From contig JAHEAK010000031.1 of the NCBI GenBank assembly GCA_024642805.1, positions 1-9,971 on the forward strand: DNA of 9,971 bases, written 5' to 3'. A program made the position numbers and the translations under genes. This document shows, one piece after another, positions 1 through 8,916 of the stretch (the first letter of the stretch is position 1; each line of letters begins with the position of its first letter). The notes beneath the pieces were generated by a model. It made no database searches, was not told where the DNA came from, and worked only from the letters and a program-made list of their open reading frames with translations. The stretch is from Kofleriaceae bacterium. Its GTDB lineage: Bacteria > Myxococcota_A > Polyangia > Haliangiales > Haliangiaceae.

Positions 1-1811
1 TTGCCCTGAATCTTGTTGAAGCCCTGGGCGTCGATCAAAAACTCCGAGCGGATGATGCTGCGCATCTGTCCGTTGTTGAGCTCGCAGACCAGAACCTTCT
101 TGAAGTTCTTGAGCAGCGCGCCCAGCTTGTCGTTGAAAGGGAAGACCCAGCGCAGGTGCACGTGGCTGACCTTCTTGCCAGCCGCTTGCAACTGCTCGGT
201 GGCCTGGCGCAGCGCGCCGAAGGTGCCGCCCCAACCGAGCACCAGTACATCGCCCTTGTCGGCGCCGCACAGATCGAGCTCGCCGCTGTCGTTGGCGATG
301 CGCTGAATCTTCGCGGCGCGCACCTTGACCATGCGCTCGTGGTTGTTTGGGTCGTAGCTGACGTTGCCGGTGAGGAAGTCCTTCTCCAGACCGCCGATGC
401 GGTGCTCGAGGCCAGGCGTACCAGGGGCGACCCATGCGCGCGCCAGCGTGTCCTCGTTGCGGGCGTAGGGCAGCCAGCCGTTGGCGTCTTGCAGATGCTT
501 GACGGGGAAGGTCTCGAGGTCCTCCACCTTGGGCAGCTTCCATGGCTCGGCGCCGTTGGCAATGTAGCCATCGCTGAGCAGGATGACCGGGGTCATGTAC
601 TTGACCGCGATGCGCGTGGCCTCGATGGCGCAGTAGAAGGCATCGGCGGGGGTCTTGGCGGCGATCACGGGCAGAGGACAGTCGCCGTTGCGGCCGTAGA
701 TGCTCTGGAAAAGATCGCTCTGCTCGGTCTTGGTGGGCAGACCCGTGGAAGGACCGCCGCGCTGGATGCTGAGAATGACCAGGGGCAACTCGACCATGGC
801 CGCCAGTCCAAAGACCTCGCCCTTCAGAGCGATGCCGGGGCCCGACGAGGCGGTGACACCAATGGCGCCGCCGAAGGAGGCTCCGAGCGCCGCACCGGCG
901 CCGGCGATCTCGTCCTCGGCTTGAAAGGTGGTGACGCCGTAGTTCTTGTAGTTGGACAGGTAATGAAAGACCGTCGAAGCCGGCGTGATGGGATAACCGC
1001 TGAAGACCACCTTGCACTGGGCGAGCTGACCTGCTGCCACGATGCCGAGGGCGAGAGCCTCGTTGCCCGTGATGTTGCGATAGGTGCCAGGCGCGAATTC
1101 CGCCGGGCGAACTTTGTAGGTGGTCTGAAAGACCTCGGCGGTGACGCCGTAGTTAAAACCGGCCTTAAATGCCAGTACGTTGGCATCTGCGAGCATTTCG
1201 CTCTTCTTGAACTTGGCGCGAATGTTGGCGACTTGCGGCTCGGGAGCGCGCTCGTAACGCCAGCACATGAGGCCAAGGGCGAAGAAGTTTTTGCAGCGAC
1301 CGCGATCCTTTGGCGAGAGCTCGGTCTCGGCAAGGGCGGCGTTGACCAGCTTGTTGATGTCGACGAGGTGGACCTCGTACTTGCTCATCAGGGCTTCGTC
1401 ATCGAGCGGGCTTTCCTCGTAGCCGGCCTTGACCAGGTTGGGCTTGGTGAAGGCGCCGGTGTTGATGATGCAGGTGCCGCCGTCGATCAGATCGGCGATG
1501 TTGGCCTTGAAGGCCGCCGGGTTCATCGCCACCAGCACGTTGGGCGCGTCGCCGGCCGTGTGGATGTGCGACGAGGAGAAGTGCAACTGGAAACCAGAGA
1601 CGCCCGCGATGCTTCCGGCCGGAGCGCGAATCTCTGCTGGGTAATCGGGGAAGGTCGAGATGTCGTTGCCCGCGATGGCCGCAGCCTTGGTGAACTCGGT
1701 GCCGGTGAGTTGCATGCCGTCGCCGGAGTCGCCGGCGAAACGCACGACCACTCGATCGACTTCGGTTGGCACATGGCCGTGGGTGTCGTTTGCTGTAGAG
1801 GTTGTTTCCAT
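1..1811 (-). CDS. korA: 2-oxoacid:ferredoxin oxidoreductase, fused gamma-alpha subunit (KorA type), 3' end cut by window
   Basis: The minus strand is open from an ATG at 1811 to the window edge, giving 603 visible codons. The product oxidatively decarboxylates a 2-oxoacid (probably 2-oxoglutarate) to acyl-CoA while reducing ferredoxin, together with a beta subunit carrying the TPP site. The N-terminal gamma domain (about 20-200) has FAGDSGDGM (25-33). The alpha domain starts near 250 and shows SGYPITPAS (271-279), AEDEIAGAGAALG (298-310), TASSGPGIALKGE (320-332) and GGPSTGLPTKTEQSDL (352-367), all hallmark motifs of KorA proteins. A C-terminal swivel-like domain (about 520 on) has VLVLGWGGTFGA and ends near FNKIQG. 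Family members are about 610-650 residues, so only a few residues should be missing, and korB is expected just beyond the left edge. The ATG at 1811 gives the normal short leader before the gamma domain; the Shine-Dalgarno sequence is weak. Substrate choice (2-oxoglutarate versus pyruvate or a branched acid) cannot be fixed from this subunit alone. Confidence 0.95.
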   Translation of the reverse strand, partial: METTSTANDTHGHVPTEVDRVVVRFAGDSGDGMQLTGTEFTKAAAIAGNDISTFPDYPAEIRAPAGSIAGVSGFQLHFSSSHIHTAGDAPNVLVAMNPAAFKANIADLIDGGTCIINTGAFTKPNLVKAGYEESPLDDEALMSKYEVHLVDINKLVNAALAETELSPKDRGRCKNFFALGLMCWRYERAPEPQVANIRAKFKKSEMLADANVLAFKAGFNYGVTAEVFQTTYKVRPAEFAPGTYRNITGNEALALGIVAAGQLAQCKVVFSGYPITPASTVFHYLSNYKNYGVTTFQAEDEIAGAGAALGASFGGAIGVTASSGPGIALKGEVFGLAAMVELPLVILSIQRGGPSTGLPTKTEQSDLFQSIYGRNGDCPLPVIAAKTPADAFYCAIEATRIAVKYMTPVILLSDGYIANGAEPWKLPKVEDLETFPVKHLQDANGWLPYARNEDTLARAWVAPGTPGLEHRIGGLEKDFLTGNVSYDPNNHERMVKVRAAKIQRIANDSGELDLCGADKGDVLVLGWGGTFGALRQATEQLQAAGKKVSHVHLRWVFPFNDKLGALLKNFKKVLVCELNNGQMRSIIRSEFLIDAQGFNKIQG

Positions 1812-1902
1812 GGTCTTTACTTCATTCGGCGGAGTTGCCGCAGGGCGCTACCATAGCCCAACGGACCAGAAGATCTAGCTTTAGGAGAGCGGATGTAGCG
1901 TC

Positions 1903-1931
1903 TTGCGGCCCTTTGTCTCAGTGGGTATACA
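1903..1931 (+). promoter_or_regulatory. sigma70-type promoter of tRNA-Arg
   Basis: A -35 box TTGCGG (1903-1908) and a -10 box TATACA (1926-1931) are separated by exactly 17 bp. Transcription would start near 1937-1938, six or seven bases before the mature tRNA 5' end at 1944. Spacing and position make this the best promoter in the window, though it is a motif call only. Confidence 0.6.
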
Positions 1932-1941
1932 GCCCCGGCAA

Positions 1942-2017
<76 letters not shown>

Positions 2018-2036
2018 CAACTGCCGGGTCCTGGTG

Positions 2037-2075
2037 TTCCACACTGGCATTCCACGCTAGTATTCCAAGAGAGCA
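2037..2075 (+). repeat. three phased 13-bp direct repeats beginning TTCCA
   Basis: TTCCA occurs at 2037, 2050 and 2063, exactly 13 bp apart. The 13-bp units are TTCCACACTGGCA, TTCCACGCTAGTA and TTCCAAGAGAGCA. The first two agree at 10 of 13 positions and the third is more divergent. The array fills the gap between the tRNA and the MshEN-domain gene, and its last base is the A of that gene's ATG. It could be a regulator-binding array or the remains of a small tandem duplication; no function is established. Confidence 0.45.
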
Positions 2076-2791
2076 TGCCCGTCACGCTGGCCGAAATCGT
2101 TATCGCCGAGGGGCTCCTCACCGCCGCCCAGCTCGCGCGGGTGGTCGAAGTCGCCGACGCCAGCCGCCTGCCGATGGTGGTGCCACTCCTGCGAGATCAC
2201 AGTGTTGATGAGGTCGCCCTGGTGGCCGCTTTCAAGAAGCATCTGCGCATCACCACGCTGGACCCCGCCAAGGTCGAATTTGATTCGGACGCGCTGCGCG
2301 AACTCAGCCTCGACGATTGCCGCCGCTTGCGGGCTCTGCCCCTGTCCCTGGGTCTTTACGGCACCGGTCCAAGACTCCTGCGAGTGGCCATGGCCGACCC
2401 AACCGACACGGTCAGCGTCGCCGAGCTCGAGTACCTGAGCGACTGCCAGGTCGAGCCGGTCTTGGTCACGCTCTCCGCGGTCGAGGAGATGATCGAGACC
2501 GCGTATCGGCACTTCGTCACCGAGGTGATGAAGCGCAGCGAGATGGTGCGGCCGCCCGCGCCCGCGAGCGGCAAGCCAGCCTTCGTGCGGCCCTCGACGG
2601 CACCCCATCACCGCCTGGCTGAGGAGAGCGCCCAACTGCAGGTCAAGGCACTGGTCAACCTGCTGGTCGAGAAGGGCCTCTTTAGCCGCGCAGAATACGA
2701 GAGCAGCCTGGCCGCGCTCAAGAGCTCGGAAGGCCCCGCCAAAGCGCCTAGGGTGGCCAAGAGCAAGAAGGCACAGAGCGGCAAGGCGTGA
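2075..2791 (+). CDS. stand-alone MshEN / GspE N-terminal domain protein (no ATPase domain)
   Basis: The 238-residue soluble protein has an N-terminal two-motif region (about 4-60) resembling the type II secretion/type IV pilus ATPase N-terminal domain (GspE_N/MshEN), followed by the typical LLRVAMADPTDTVSVAELEYL and CQVEPVLVTLSAVEEMI (to about 140). The Walker ATPase that normally follows is absent. Instead comes a Pro/Ala-rich linker (159-178), a short helical region VKALVNLLVEKGLFSRAEYE (190-209) and a Lys-rich tail. In c-di-GMP-binding MshEN domains each motif begins RLGxxL; here the first reads TLAEIV and the second PMVVPL, so the ligand arginine and glycine are lost and c-di-GMP binding is doubtful. 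Such orphan domains are common in Myxococcota genomes, usually of unknown role, perhaps as adaptors. No strong Shine-Dalgarno sequence is seen; a TAGTAT hexamer lies at 2058-2063. The kinase gene follows after 95 bp. Confidence 0.88.
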   Translation: MPVTLAEIVIAEGLLTAAQLARVVEVADASRLPMVVPLLRDHSVDEVALVAAFKKHLRITTLDPAKVEFDSDALRELSLDDCRRLRALPLSLGLYGTGPRLLRVAMADPTDTVSVAELEYLSDCQVEPVLVTLSAVEEMIETAYRHFVTEVMKRSEMVRPPAPASGKPAFVRPSTAPHHRLAEESAQLQVKALVNLLVEKGLFSRAEYESSLAALKSSEGPAKAPRVAKSKKAQSGKA

Positions 2792-2810
2792 CCCAGGTCA
2801 TCGATCTGGG
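2792..2810 (+). terminator. hairpin directly after the MshEN-domain gene, without a U-tract
   Basis: The first base after the TGA stop begins CCCAGGTC-ATC-GATCTGGG, an 8-bp stem (one G-T wobble) with a 3-base loop. No T-run follows, so it is at best a weak or Rho-assisted terminator, or an RNA 3'-end stabiliser. Confidence 0.35.
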
Positions 2811-2886
2811 TAGGTGGCGCGCTTATAGATAGGCGTGGCAACCCGTCGTCATCGGCCGTCCTGCACGGCCCCGGAGATGCGCTATA

Positions 2887-5277
<2,391 letters not shown>

Positions 5278-5394
5278 CGCGCAAAGCGTGTGCGTAGGTG
5301 GGAGTTCCTGCGCGCCAAAGGGATGAAATTCCTGCTGCTCGGTGCGCGTGCGTACGCTTTCTGGGTACCAACCTGCGCCGAGAATATCACTTAC

Positions 5395-5417
5395 AGGTGC
5401 AACGAAGTTTTGCACCT
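5395..5417 (+). promoter_or_regulatory. perfect inverted repeat AGGTGCAA-N7-TTGCACCT, candidate operator or hairpin
   Basis: Two 8-bp arms (5395-5402 and 5410-5417) are exact reverse complements separated by 7 bases. The right arm overlaps the candidate -35 box TTGCAC at 5410-5415, which is a typical repressor-site position. As RNA it would form an 8-bp stem, but no U-tract follows it, so a kinase-gene terminator is less likely. Confidence 0.45.
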
Positions 5418-5440
5418 TGGTGCTCGCTCCCTGCTATGCT
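5410..5440 (+). promoter_or_regulatory. candidate promoter with extended -10 upstream of the 64-residue ORF
   Basis: A TTGCAC box (5410-5415) and a TATGCT -10 (5435-5440) with the TG of an extended -10 (TGC just before it) are separated by 19 bp, slightly long. A start near 5447 would leave only about 4 bases before the ATG at 5451. Motif evidence only. Confidence 0.35.
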
Positions 5441-5450
5441 TCCACTGTCT

Positions 5451-5645
5451 ATGGTTCCCAATCGTGTTCGTCGCCGTGCGCGCTCGCTCGATACCTTCGA
5501 GCCACAGCCTTTGCACCTTCCGCTCAGCATCCCCGTTGACGGAAACAAGCAACCGGCCCGCGAGGAAGTCGCCCAGCGCCAGGACGAGCCGGCTCCGGAG
5601 CGCGGCGAGCGCGGTACTTACGTTTTCGAAATCGACATCTCGTAG
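5451..5645 (+). CDS. candidate small protein of 64 residues, unknown function
   Basis: The product is not recognised. It begins MVPNRVRRRARSLDTFEP, is rich in Arg, Pro, Glu and Gln, has no membrane segment or signal peptide, and ends in the strand-like GTYVFEIDIS. About 70 percent of its codons end in G or C and it avoids the Cys-rich composition typical of random frames here, which supports coding. The TAG stop at 5643-5645 is one codon (ACC) before the TTG start of the next gene, in the same frame, so the two may be translationally coupled or one gene split by an amber codon. No Shine-Dalgarno sequence precedes the ATG; an in-frame ATG at 5436 would add 5 residues but overlaps the candidate -10. 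Confidence 0.5.
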   Translation: MVPNRVRRRARSLDTFEPQPLHLPLSIPVDGNKQPAREEVAQRQDEPAPERGERGTYVFEIDIS

Positions 5646-5648
5646 ACC

Positions 5649-6704
5649 TTGAGCCACCAGGTTTTCATCGAGCGCTGTCGCGACGAGCGGCCAGAGACCG
5701 CCCAGGCATTGGCGCGCGCCATTGCCGCTCGCTACGGTATCGAGCCGGCGCAGATCGCGGGGCGTTTGGCCAAGGGTCGCTTTCAGGTCAAGGCCAACCT
5801 CGACCTCGACAGCGCGCGCCGTTTTGTGAGCTATCTGGAGGGCGAGGGAGCGCTGTGCACGGTCGTCGATGGCATGGGGCAAATCGTCATGCAATCGGCT
5901 CGGCTTTCGGCTGCAGCTGGTGCGGAGCTGCGAGACGAAATCTCGATGCCGGAAGTCGACGACGAGTTTGCGCTGCACACGCCGCCGCCTCCCCCCGATT
6001 ACAGTAGCGACTACGAATCGGGCCTATCGGCGGCGAGTGGATCGGCTGCCGCCGCACAGACCCTCGGTGCCCTCGACGATCAGAGTGCTTCCCATTCCTT
6101 TTCGCTGGCCACTCTGGATGGCAAAGGCGATGAGGGCGGCGCTGGTGCTGGTGTTAGTCGCGCCGCGATCGATCACGAGAGTGCCTTCTTGCCCCCGGAG
6201 ATGCAGTCGGAGACCGCTCTGGAGCTCGACACCGATAGCGCGCTGATGGCGGCCCAGAGCCGTGCTGCCGAAGAGCTTTCTGTCGAGCAAGAGCCAGGTG
6301 ACACGCCCGAGCCTCAGGCAAAGGCTGCACCACTGCCCGCACGTGTGCTGGGACTGCTCAGTCGCAATGAGCGCGCGCGTTTTGCCGCCGGCGTCATGTT
6401 GGCGGTGCTACTTAGCTTCGTGGCCGTGCATTTCTTTGCGGCCAGTCGAGAGAGTTCGCGCTACGAGGGCGTGCTCACCACGCTGCGCGAGGAGTACGCG
6501 GCGGCGGATACGCCTGCAGCATGGCAAGCCCTCGACGATGCCCGCGATCACGCACAGACAACCTTGCACGATCGGCGCACGACCATTGTGGTGACTAGCA
6601 CCATGATTTGGCTGGTGTTGGCGGCTCTGCTCGTCTTTGTGTGGATGCGCCTTGTCGACTGGAGTCGCTTCGAAGCGCTCGGCCTGCCCGAGCCGCGTAG
6701 CTGA
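5649..6704 (+). CDS. membrane protein with L7/L12-CTD-like N-terminal region and two membrane helices, unknown function
   Basis: The 351-residue protein has three parts. Residues 4-75 form a compact alpha/beta region whose pattern (FIERCRDERPETAQALARAI, then FQVKANLDLDSARRFVSYLE, then an ALCTVVD strand) recalls the C-terminal domain of ribosomal protein L7/L12; this is pattern resemblance, not a proven homology. Residues about 100-230 are acidic, Pro/Ala/Ser-rich and probably disordered. Two hydrophobic helices (about 246-264 and 312-333) flank a roughly 45-residue charged stretch (267-311). The N-terminal domain most likely stays in the cytoplasm. The start is uncommon: TTG at 5649 with no clear Shine-Dalgarno sequence, chosen because the domain begins immediately after it and a TAG lies two codons upstream in frame. 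Coupling to the preceding small ORF would explain initiation. Confidence 0.8.
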   Translation: MSHQVFIERCRDERPETAQALARAIAARYGIEPAQIAGRLAKGRFQVKANLDLDSARRFVSYLEGEGALCTVVDGMGQIVMQSARLSAAAGAELRDEISMPEVDDEFALHTPPPPPDYSSDYESGLSAASGSAAAAQTLGALDDQSASHSFSLATLDGKGDEGGAGAGVSRAAIDHESAFLPPEMQSETALELDTDSALMAAQSRAAEELSVEQEPGDTPEPQAKAAPLPARVLGLLSRNERARFAAGVMLAVLLSFVAVHFFAASRESSRYEGVLTTLREEYAAADTPAAWQALDDARDHAQTTLHDRRTTIVVTSTMIWLVLAALLVFVWMRLVDWSRFEALGLPEPRS

Positions 6705-6747
6705 TTTTCGCCCCGTGTCGGCAGAGCGCAGCGACCCGAGCGCTGCA

Positions 6748-6778
6748 TTGGCCGGCGATCATCGCGATCTGGTATAGC
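6748..6778 (+). promoter_or_regulatory. candidate promoter placing transcription start at the VOC gene ATG
   Basis: TTGGCC (6748-6753) and TATAGC (6773-6778) are separated by 19 bp. The -10 ends only 6 bases before the ATG at 6785, so the mRNA could be leaderless; no Shine-Dalgarno sequence is visible before that ATG. Spacer length is suboptimal and the call rests on motifs alone. Confidence 0.3.
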
Positions 6779-6784
6779 CGAGAC

Positions 6785-7408
6785 ATGGCGATACGCGGCA
6801 TCAATCACCTGGCCTTCATCACCAAGGATATGGAGCAGACCATCCGCTTCTATCGCGATCTGCTCGGCTTTCGCCTCGAGGCTGGCATTGGCCACGATGG
6901 CTATCGGCACTATTTCTTCCTGATGGGCGATGGCACTACGCAGATCGCCTTCTTCGAATACGAGGGCGCCTGTGCCATGGAGCGCAAGTTTCCAGGGCGC
7001 GAGACCGACAAGCCGCTCGGCTTCGATCACGTGTCGATGGTCGTCGACAGCAAGGAGGCACTCTTTGGCCTCAAAGACCAGCTCGAGGCCGCCGGCTTCG
7101 ATGTGCACGGCGCGGTCGATCATGGCCTCTTCTGGTCCATCTACTTTTACGACCCAAACAACATTCCGCTCGAGGCCAGCTGGCAATTCATGGAGGTGGT
7201 GCGGCCGCCGGCCATGAGCGAAGACTCGCCGATGAAGATCGTTGCGGAAGGTGCCGAGCCGCAGCCAGGTATGTGGCCTGCGCCGACTCGTTCGACGCCG
7301 CCCGAAGACATGATCGCCAAGAGTGGCAATGGCTTTCCCATGCGCAGGGATTTTCTTCGCGACGGAAGCGCCCGCTATATGCCAGGGCAGGAAGCGGTGG
7401 ACGAGTAG
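6785..7408 (+). CDS. VOC-family (glyoxalase / extradiol dioxygenase-like) metalloprotein with C-terminal extension
   Basis: The 207-residue protein has two beta-alpha-beta-beta-beta modules. GINHLAFITKDMEQTIRFYR opens the first (metal ligand His8) and QIAFFE ends it (Glu58). FDHVSMVVDS (His82) opens the second, and FYDPNNIPLEASW (Glu130) closes it. The four ligands match the usual VOC metal site, so an active enzyme is expected: an isomerase, lyase or dioxygenase acting on a small molecule. The substrate cannot be read from sequence. The VOC core ends near 140; residues 141-207 are an extra Pro- and charge-rich tail that most single-domain family members lack. The stop codon abuts the ATG of the flavin-reductase-like gene, so the two are almost certainly one transcript and may serve one catabolic or detoxification step. 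Confidence 0.9.
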   Translation: MAIRGINHLAFITKDMEQTIRFYRDLLGFRLEAGIGHDGYRHYFFLMGDGTTQIAFFEYEGACAMERKFPGRETDKPLGFDHVSMVVDSKEALFGLKDQLEAAGFDVHGAVDHGLFWSIYFYDPNNIPLEASWQFMEVVRPPAMSEDSPMKIVAEGAEPQPGMWPAPTRSTPPEDMIAKSGNGFPMRRDFLRDGSARYMPGQEAVDE

Positions 7409-8020
7409 ATGTTCTACGAACCAAAGAAGGCCGACCACGGTCTGCCTCACGATCCATTCAAGAGCTGCGTGGTGCCTCGTCCCATCGGTTGGATCAGCAC
7501 CTTGTCGCGCACGGGGGTGTGCAATCTGGCGCCCTATAGCTTCTTCAATGCCATCTCTGGGCGACCACCCATGGTGATGTTCTCGAGCATTGGCTACAAG
7601 GACTCGCAACGCAACTGCGAAGATACCGGTGAGTTCGTGGTCAACCTGGCCACCTGGGACTTGCGCGAAGAGGTCAACCAGACCAGCTTTTCCTACCCGA
7701 GCGGCGTCGATGAGATGGCGGGCGCGGGTCTGCAGCCGGCCGCCTCGCGCATCGTCAAGGTGCCACGGGTGGCTGCCACTCCAGTCGCTCTGGAGTGCAT
7801 CTACTGGAAGACGATCGAGCTGCCGAGTCCCGTGGCGGGCGCTCGCAACGGTGTCGTCATGGGGGAAGTCGTGGGCGTGCACATCGATGAAGCGATCCTA
7901 AGCGAAGGCCGGATCGACATCAGCAAGCTGCGACCCATCGCCAGACTCGGCTATCAGGATTTCTGCGTGGTCGACGAGGTCTTCACGATGCCGCCGCCCA
8001 CGCTCAATGGCGTGGGCTAG
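7409..8020 (+). CDS. flavin reductase-like FMN-binding split-barrel protein
   Basis: The 203-residue protein has the family's N-terminal signature, DPFKSCVVPRPIGWIST (15-31), then NLAPYSFFNAISGRPPMVMF (39-58) and EFVVNLATWDLREEVN (75-90). In the family these form the FMN-binding half-barrel and the helix after it. The middle includes GVVMGEVVGVHID (148-160), and RPIARLGYQDFCVVDE (175-190) is the usual C-terminal part. Relatives are flavoredoxins or NAD(P)H:flavin oxidoreductases supplying reduced flavin to partner oxygenases. The ATG directly follows the VOC gene's TAG with no gap, indicating translational coupling. A reductive partner role for the VOC enzyme is inference; other split-barrel members are simple FMN-binding proteins. 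Confidence 0.92.
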   Translation: MFYEPKKADHGLPHDPFKSCVVPRPIGWISTLSRTGVCNLAPYSFFNAISGRPPMVMFSSIGYKDSQRNCEDTGEFVVNLATWDLREEVNQTSFSYPSGVDEMAGAGLQPAASRIVKVPRVAATPVALECIYWKTIELPSPVAGARNGVVMGEVVGVHIDEAILSEGRIDISKLRPIARLGYQDFCVVDEVFTMPPPTLNGVG

Positions 8021-8035
8021 GCGCGGCGCGGCTAG

Positions 8036-8050
8036 GCCTGCTAGGCAGGC
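8036..8050. terminator. perfect 6-bp hairpin between convergent genes
   Basis: GCCTGC-TAG-GCAGGC forms a perfect stem with a 3-base loop, in the 41-bp gap between the convergent flavin-reductase and tatC genes. Being symmetrical it could act for both strands, but neither side has a T-run, so intrinsic termination is uncertain. Confidence 0.4.
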
Positions 8051-8061
8051 AGCGCGTCGGG

Positions 8062-8916
8062 CTAGCGGTCTCGCTCTTTGCGCTGTCTGCGCTCTCGGGC
8101 CAAGGTCACGAAGAGCGAGAGAATGATCGAGATGTTGTAGAGCACGACCAGCGGGCCGGCCATCAAGATCTGCGAGTAGATGTCGGGAGGCGTCAAGATC
8201 GCGGCGACGATGAAGGACAGCAAGATCGCCCAGCGATTGAACTTCCACAGACTGCGGTGCGTGACCATGCCAGCCAGCGACATGACCAAGATGATCAGAG
8301 GCAGCTCGAAGATCAGTCCAAAGCCGACCAGGAGCTTTTTGGAGAAGTCGAGGTACTCGCGCATGCCCAGCAGTGGACTGAGGGAGACCTTGAGATCGCC
8401 CACCGACATGTTGTCCTTGGAGTAGCTGAGCAAGAACTCACAGACCGCCGGCAGCACGACCATGTAACAAAAGATGGCACCGCCAGCGAAGAGCAGGGCC
8501 GAGGCGACCGCAAAGGCCACGCCCCAGCGGCGCTCGTTCTTGTACAAGCCCGGCGCGATGAACTGCCAGATTTGATAGAAGATCACCGGCGAGGACACAA
8601 AGAGGCCCGCCCAAAAGGCCATCGAGAAGTAGGTCCAGAAAGGATCGACCAGGCCCGTGAAGTAGAAGGAGCTATCGCCGAGCGCAGGGTTGTTTGGGCT
8701 GATGGAGCTCCAGGCTTCAATCAGTGGCCTTGCCAGGATGACAAAGATTTCTTCTGAGTAGTGCAGCGATGCCGCAAAGCCAATCGCCAGGGCGATGACC
8801 GCGTTGCGCAGCCGGTCGCGCAGATCGCGAATGTGCTCGGTGAAAGGCATGCGACCTTCGGCGAGCTGGGCTTCTCGATCCGCAGCCGGATCGACAGCTG
8901 GATCCGGGCTAGCCAT
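8062..8916 (-). CDS. tatC: Sec-independent (Tat) protein translocase subunit TatC
   Basis: TatC is the polytopic inner-membrane receptor that binds twin-arginine signal peptides with TatB and recruits TatA for folded-protein export. The 284-residue product has an Ala/Asp-rich cytoplasmic leader of about 22 residues, then MPFTEHIRDLRDRL (23-36, conserved Glu27), DPFWTYFSMAFWAGLFVSSP (91-110), YQIWQFIAPGLYKNERR (114-130, conserved Glu128), an intramembrane acidic residue at Glu204 in LIFELPL, and LTPPDIYSQ (241-249). Six hydrophobic helices are visible, at about 37-54, 97-119, 132-156, 194-216, 225-240 and 249-270. Length is slightly above the usual 240-260 because of the leader and an insertion around 70-85. 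Its ATG lies inside the end of tatB (8-base overlap), so translation is coupled. Confidence 0.98.
   Translation of the reverse strand: MASPDPAVDPAADREAQLAEGRMPFTEHIRDLRDRLRNAVIALAIGFAASLHYSEEIFVILARPLIEAWSSISPNNPALGDSSFYFTGLVDPFWTYFSMAFWAGLFVSSPVIFYQIWQFIAPGLYKNERRWGVAFAVASALLFAGGAIFCYMVVLPAVCEFLLSYSKDNMSVGDLKVSLSPLLGMREYLDFSKKLLVGFGLIFELPLIILVMSLAGMVTHRSLWKFNRWAILLSFIVAAILTPPDIYSQILMAGPLVVLYNISIILSLFVTLARERRQRKERDR

Larger units (their letters stand above)
5278..5450 (+). other. intergenic spacer after the kinase gene: inverted repeats, no convincing gene
   Basis: This 173-bp stretch has upstream start codons (GTG at 5290 and 5298) that would extend the following ORF, but the translated composition there is Cys/Arg-rich and unlike protein. 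It contains AAAGCGT (5283-5289) with its complement ACGCTTT (5354-5360), the 8-bp palindrome GCGTACGC (5350-5357), two copies of TTCCTGC (5305, 5329), and the perfect AGGTGCAA/TTGCACCT inverted repeat listed separately. Local AT content rises around 5380-5450, consistent with a promoter region. Confidence 0.5.

Noticed and set aside
156..1856. 566-codon open frame on the plus strand
   Set aside because: It is antisense to the clearly recognisable korA. Long antisense frames are expected in GC-rich genes, and its translation has no recognisable domain.
2057..2635. 192-codon minus-strand frame opposite the MshEN gene
   Set aside because: Shadow of the plus-strand gene, which has family motifs and sensible codon use; no motif or start signal supports the antisense frame.
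5290..5450. Upstream extension of the 64-residue ORF to GTG 5290/5298
   Set aside because: The extra residues look non-coding in composition, and the extension would run through the inverted repeat and promoter-like elements.
5391..5978. 195-codon minus-strand frame across the small ORF and the membrane protein start
   Set aside because: The plus strand has the domain-like region and a matching downstream membrane protein; the minus frame has no recognisable features and would end inside the promoter spacer.
6548..7882. 444-codon minus-strand frame, His-rich
   Set aside because: Antisense to the VOC and flavin-reductase-like genes, which have clear family motifs. His/Arg richness is typical of a reverse-frame artefact here.
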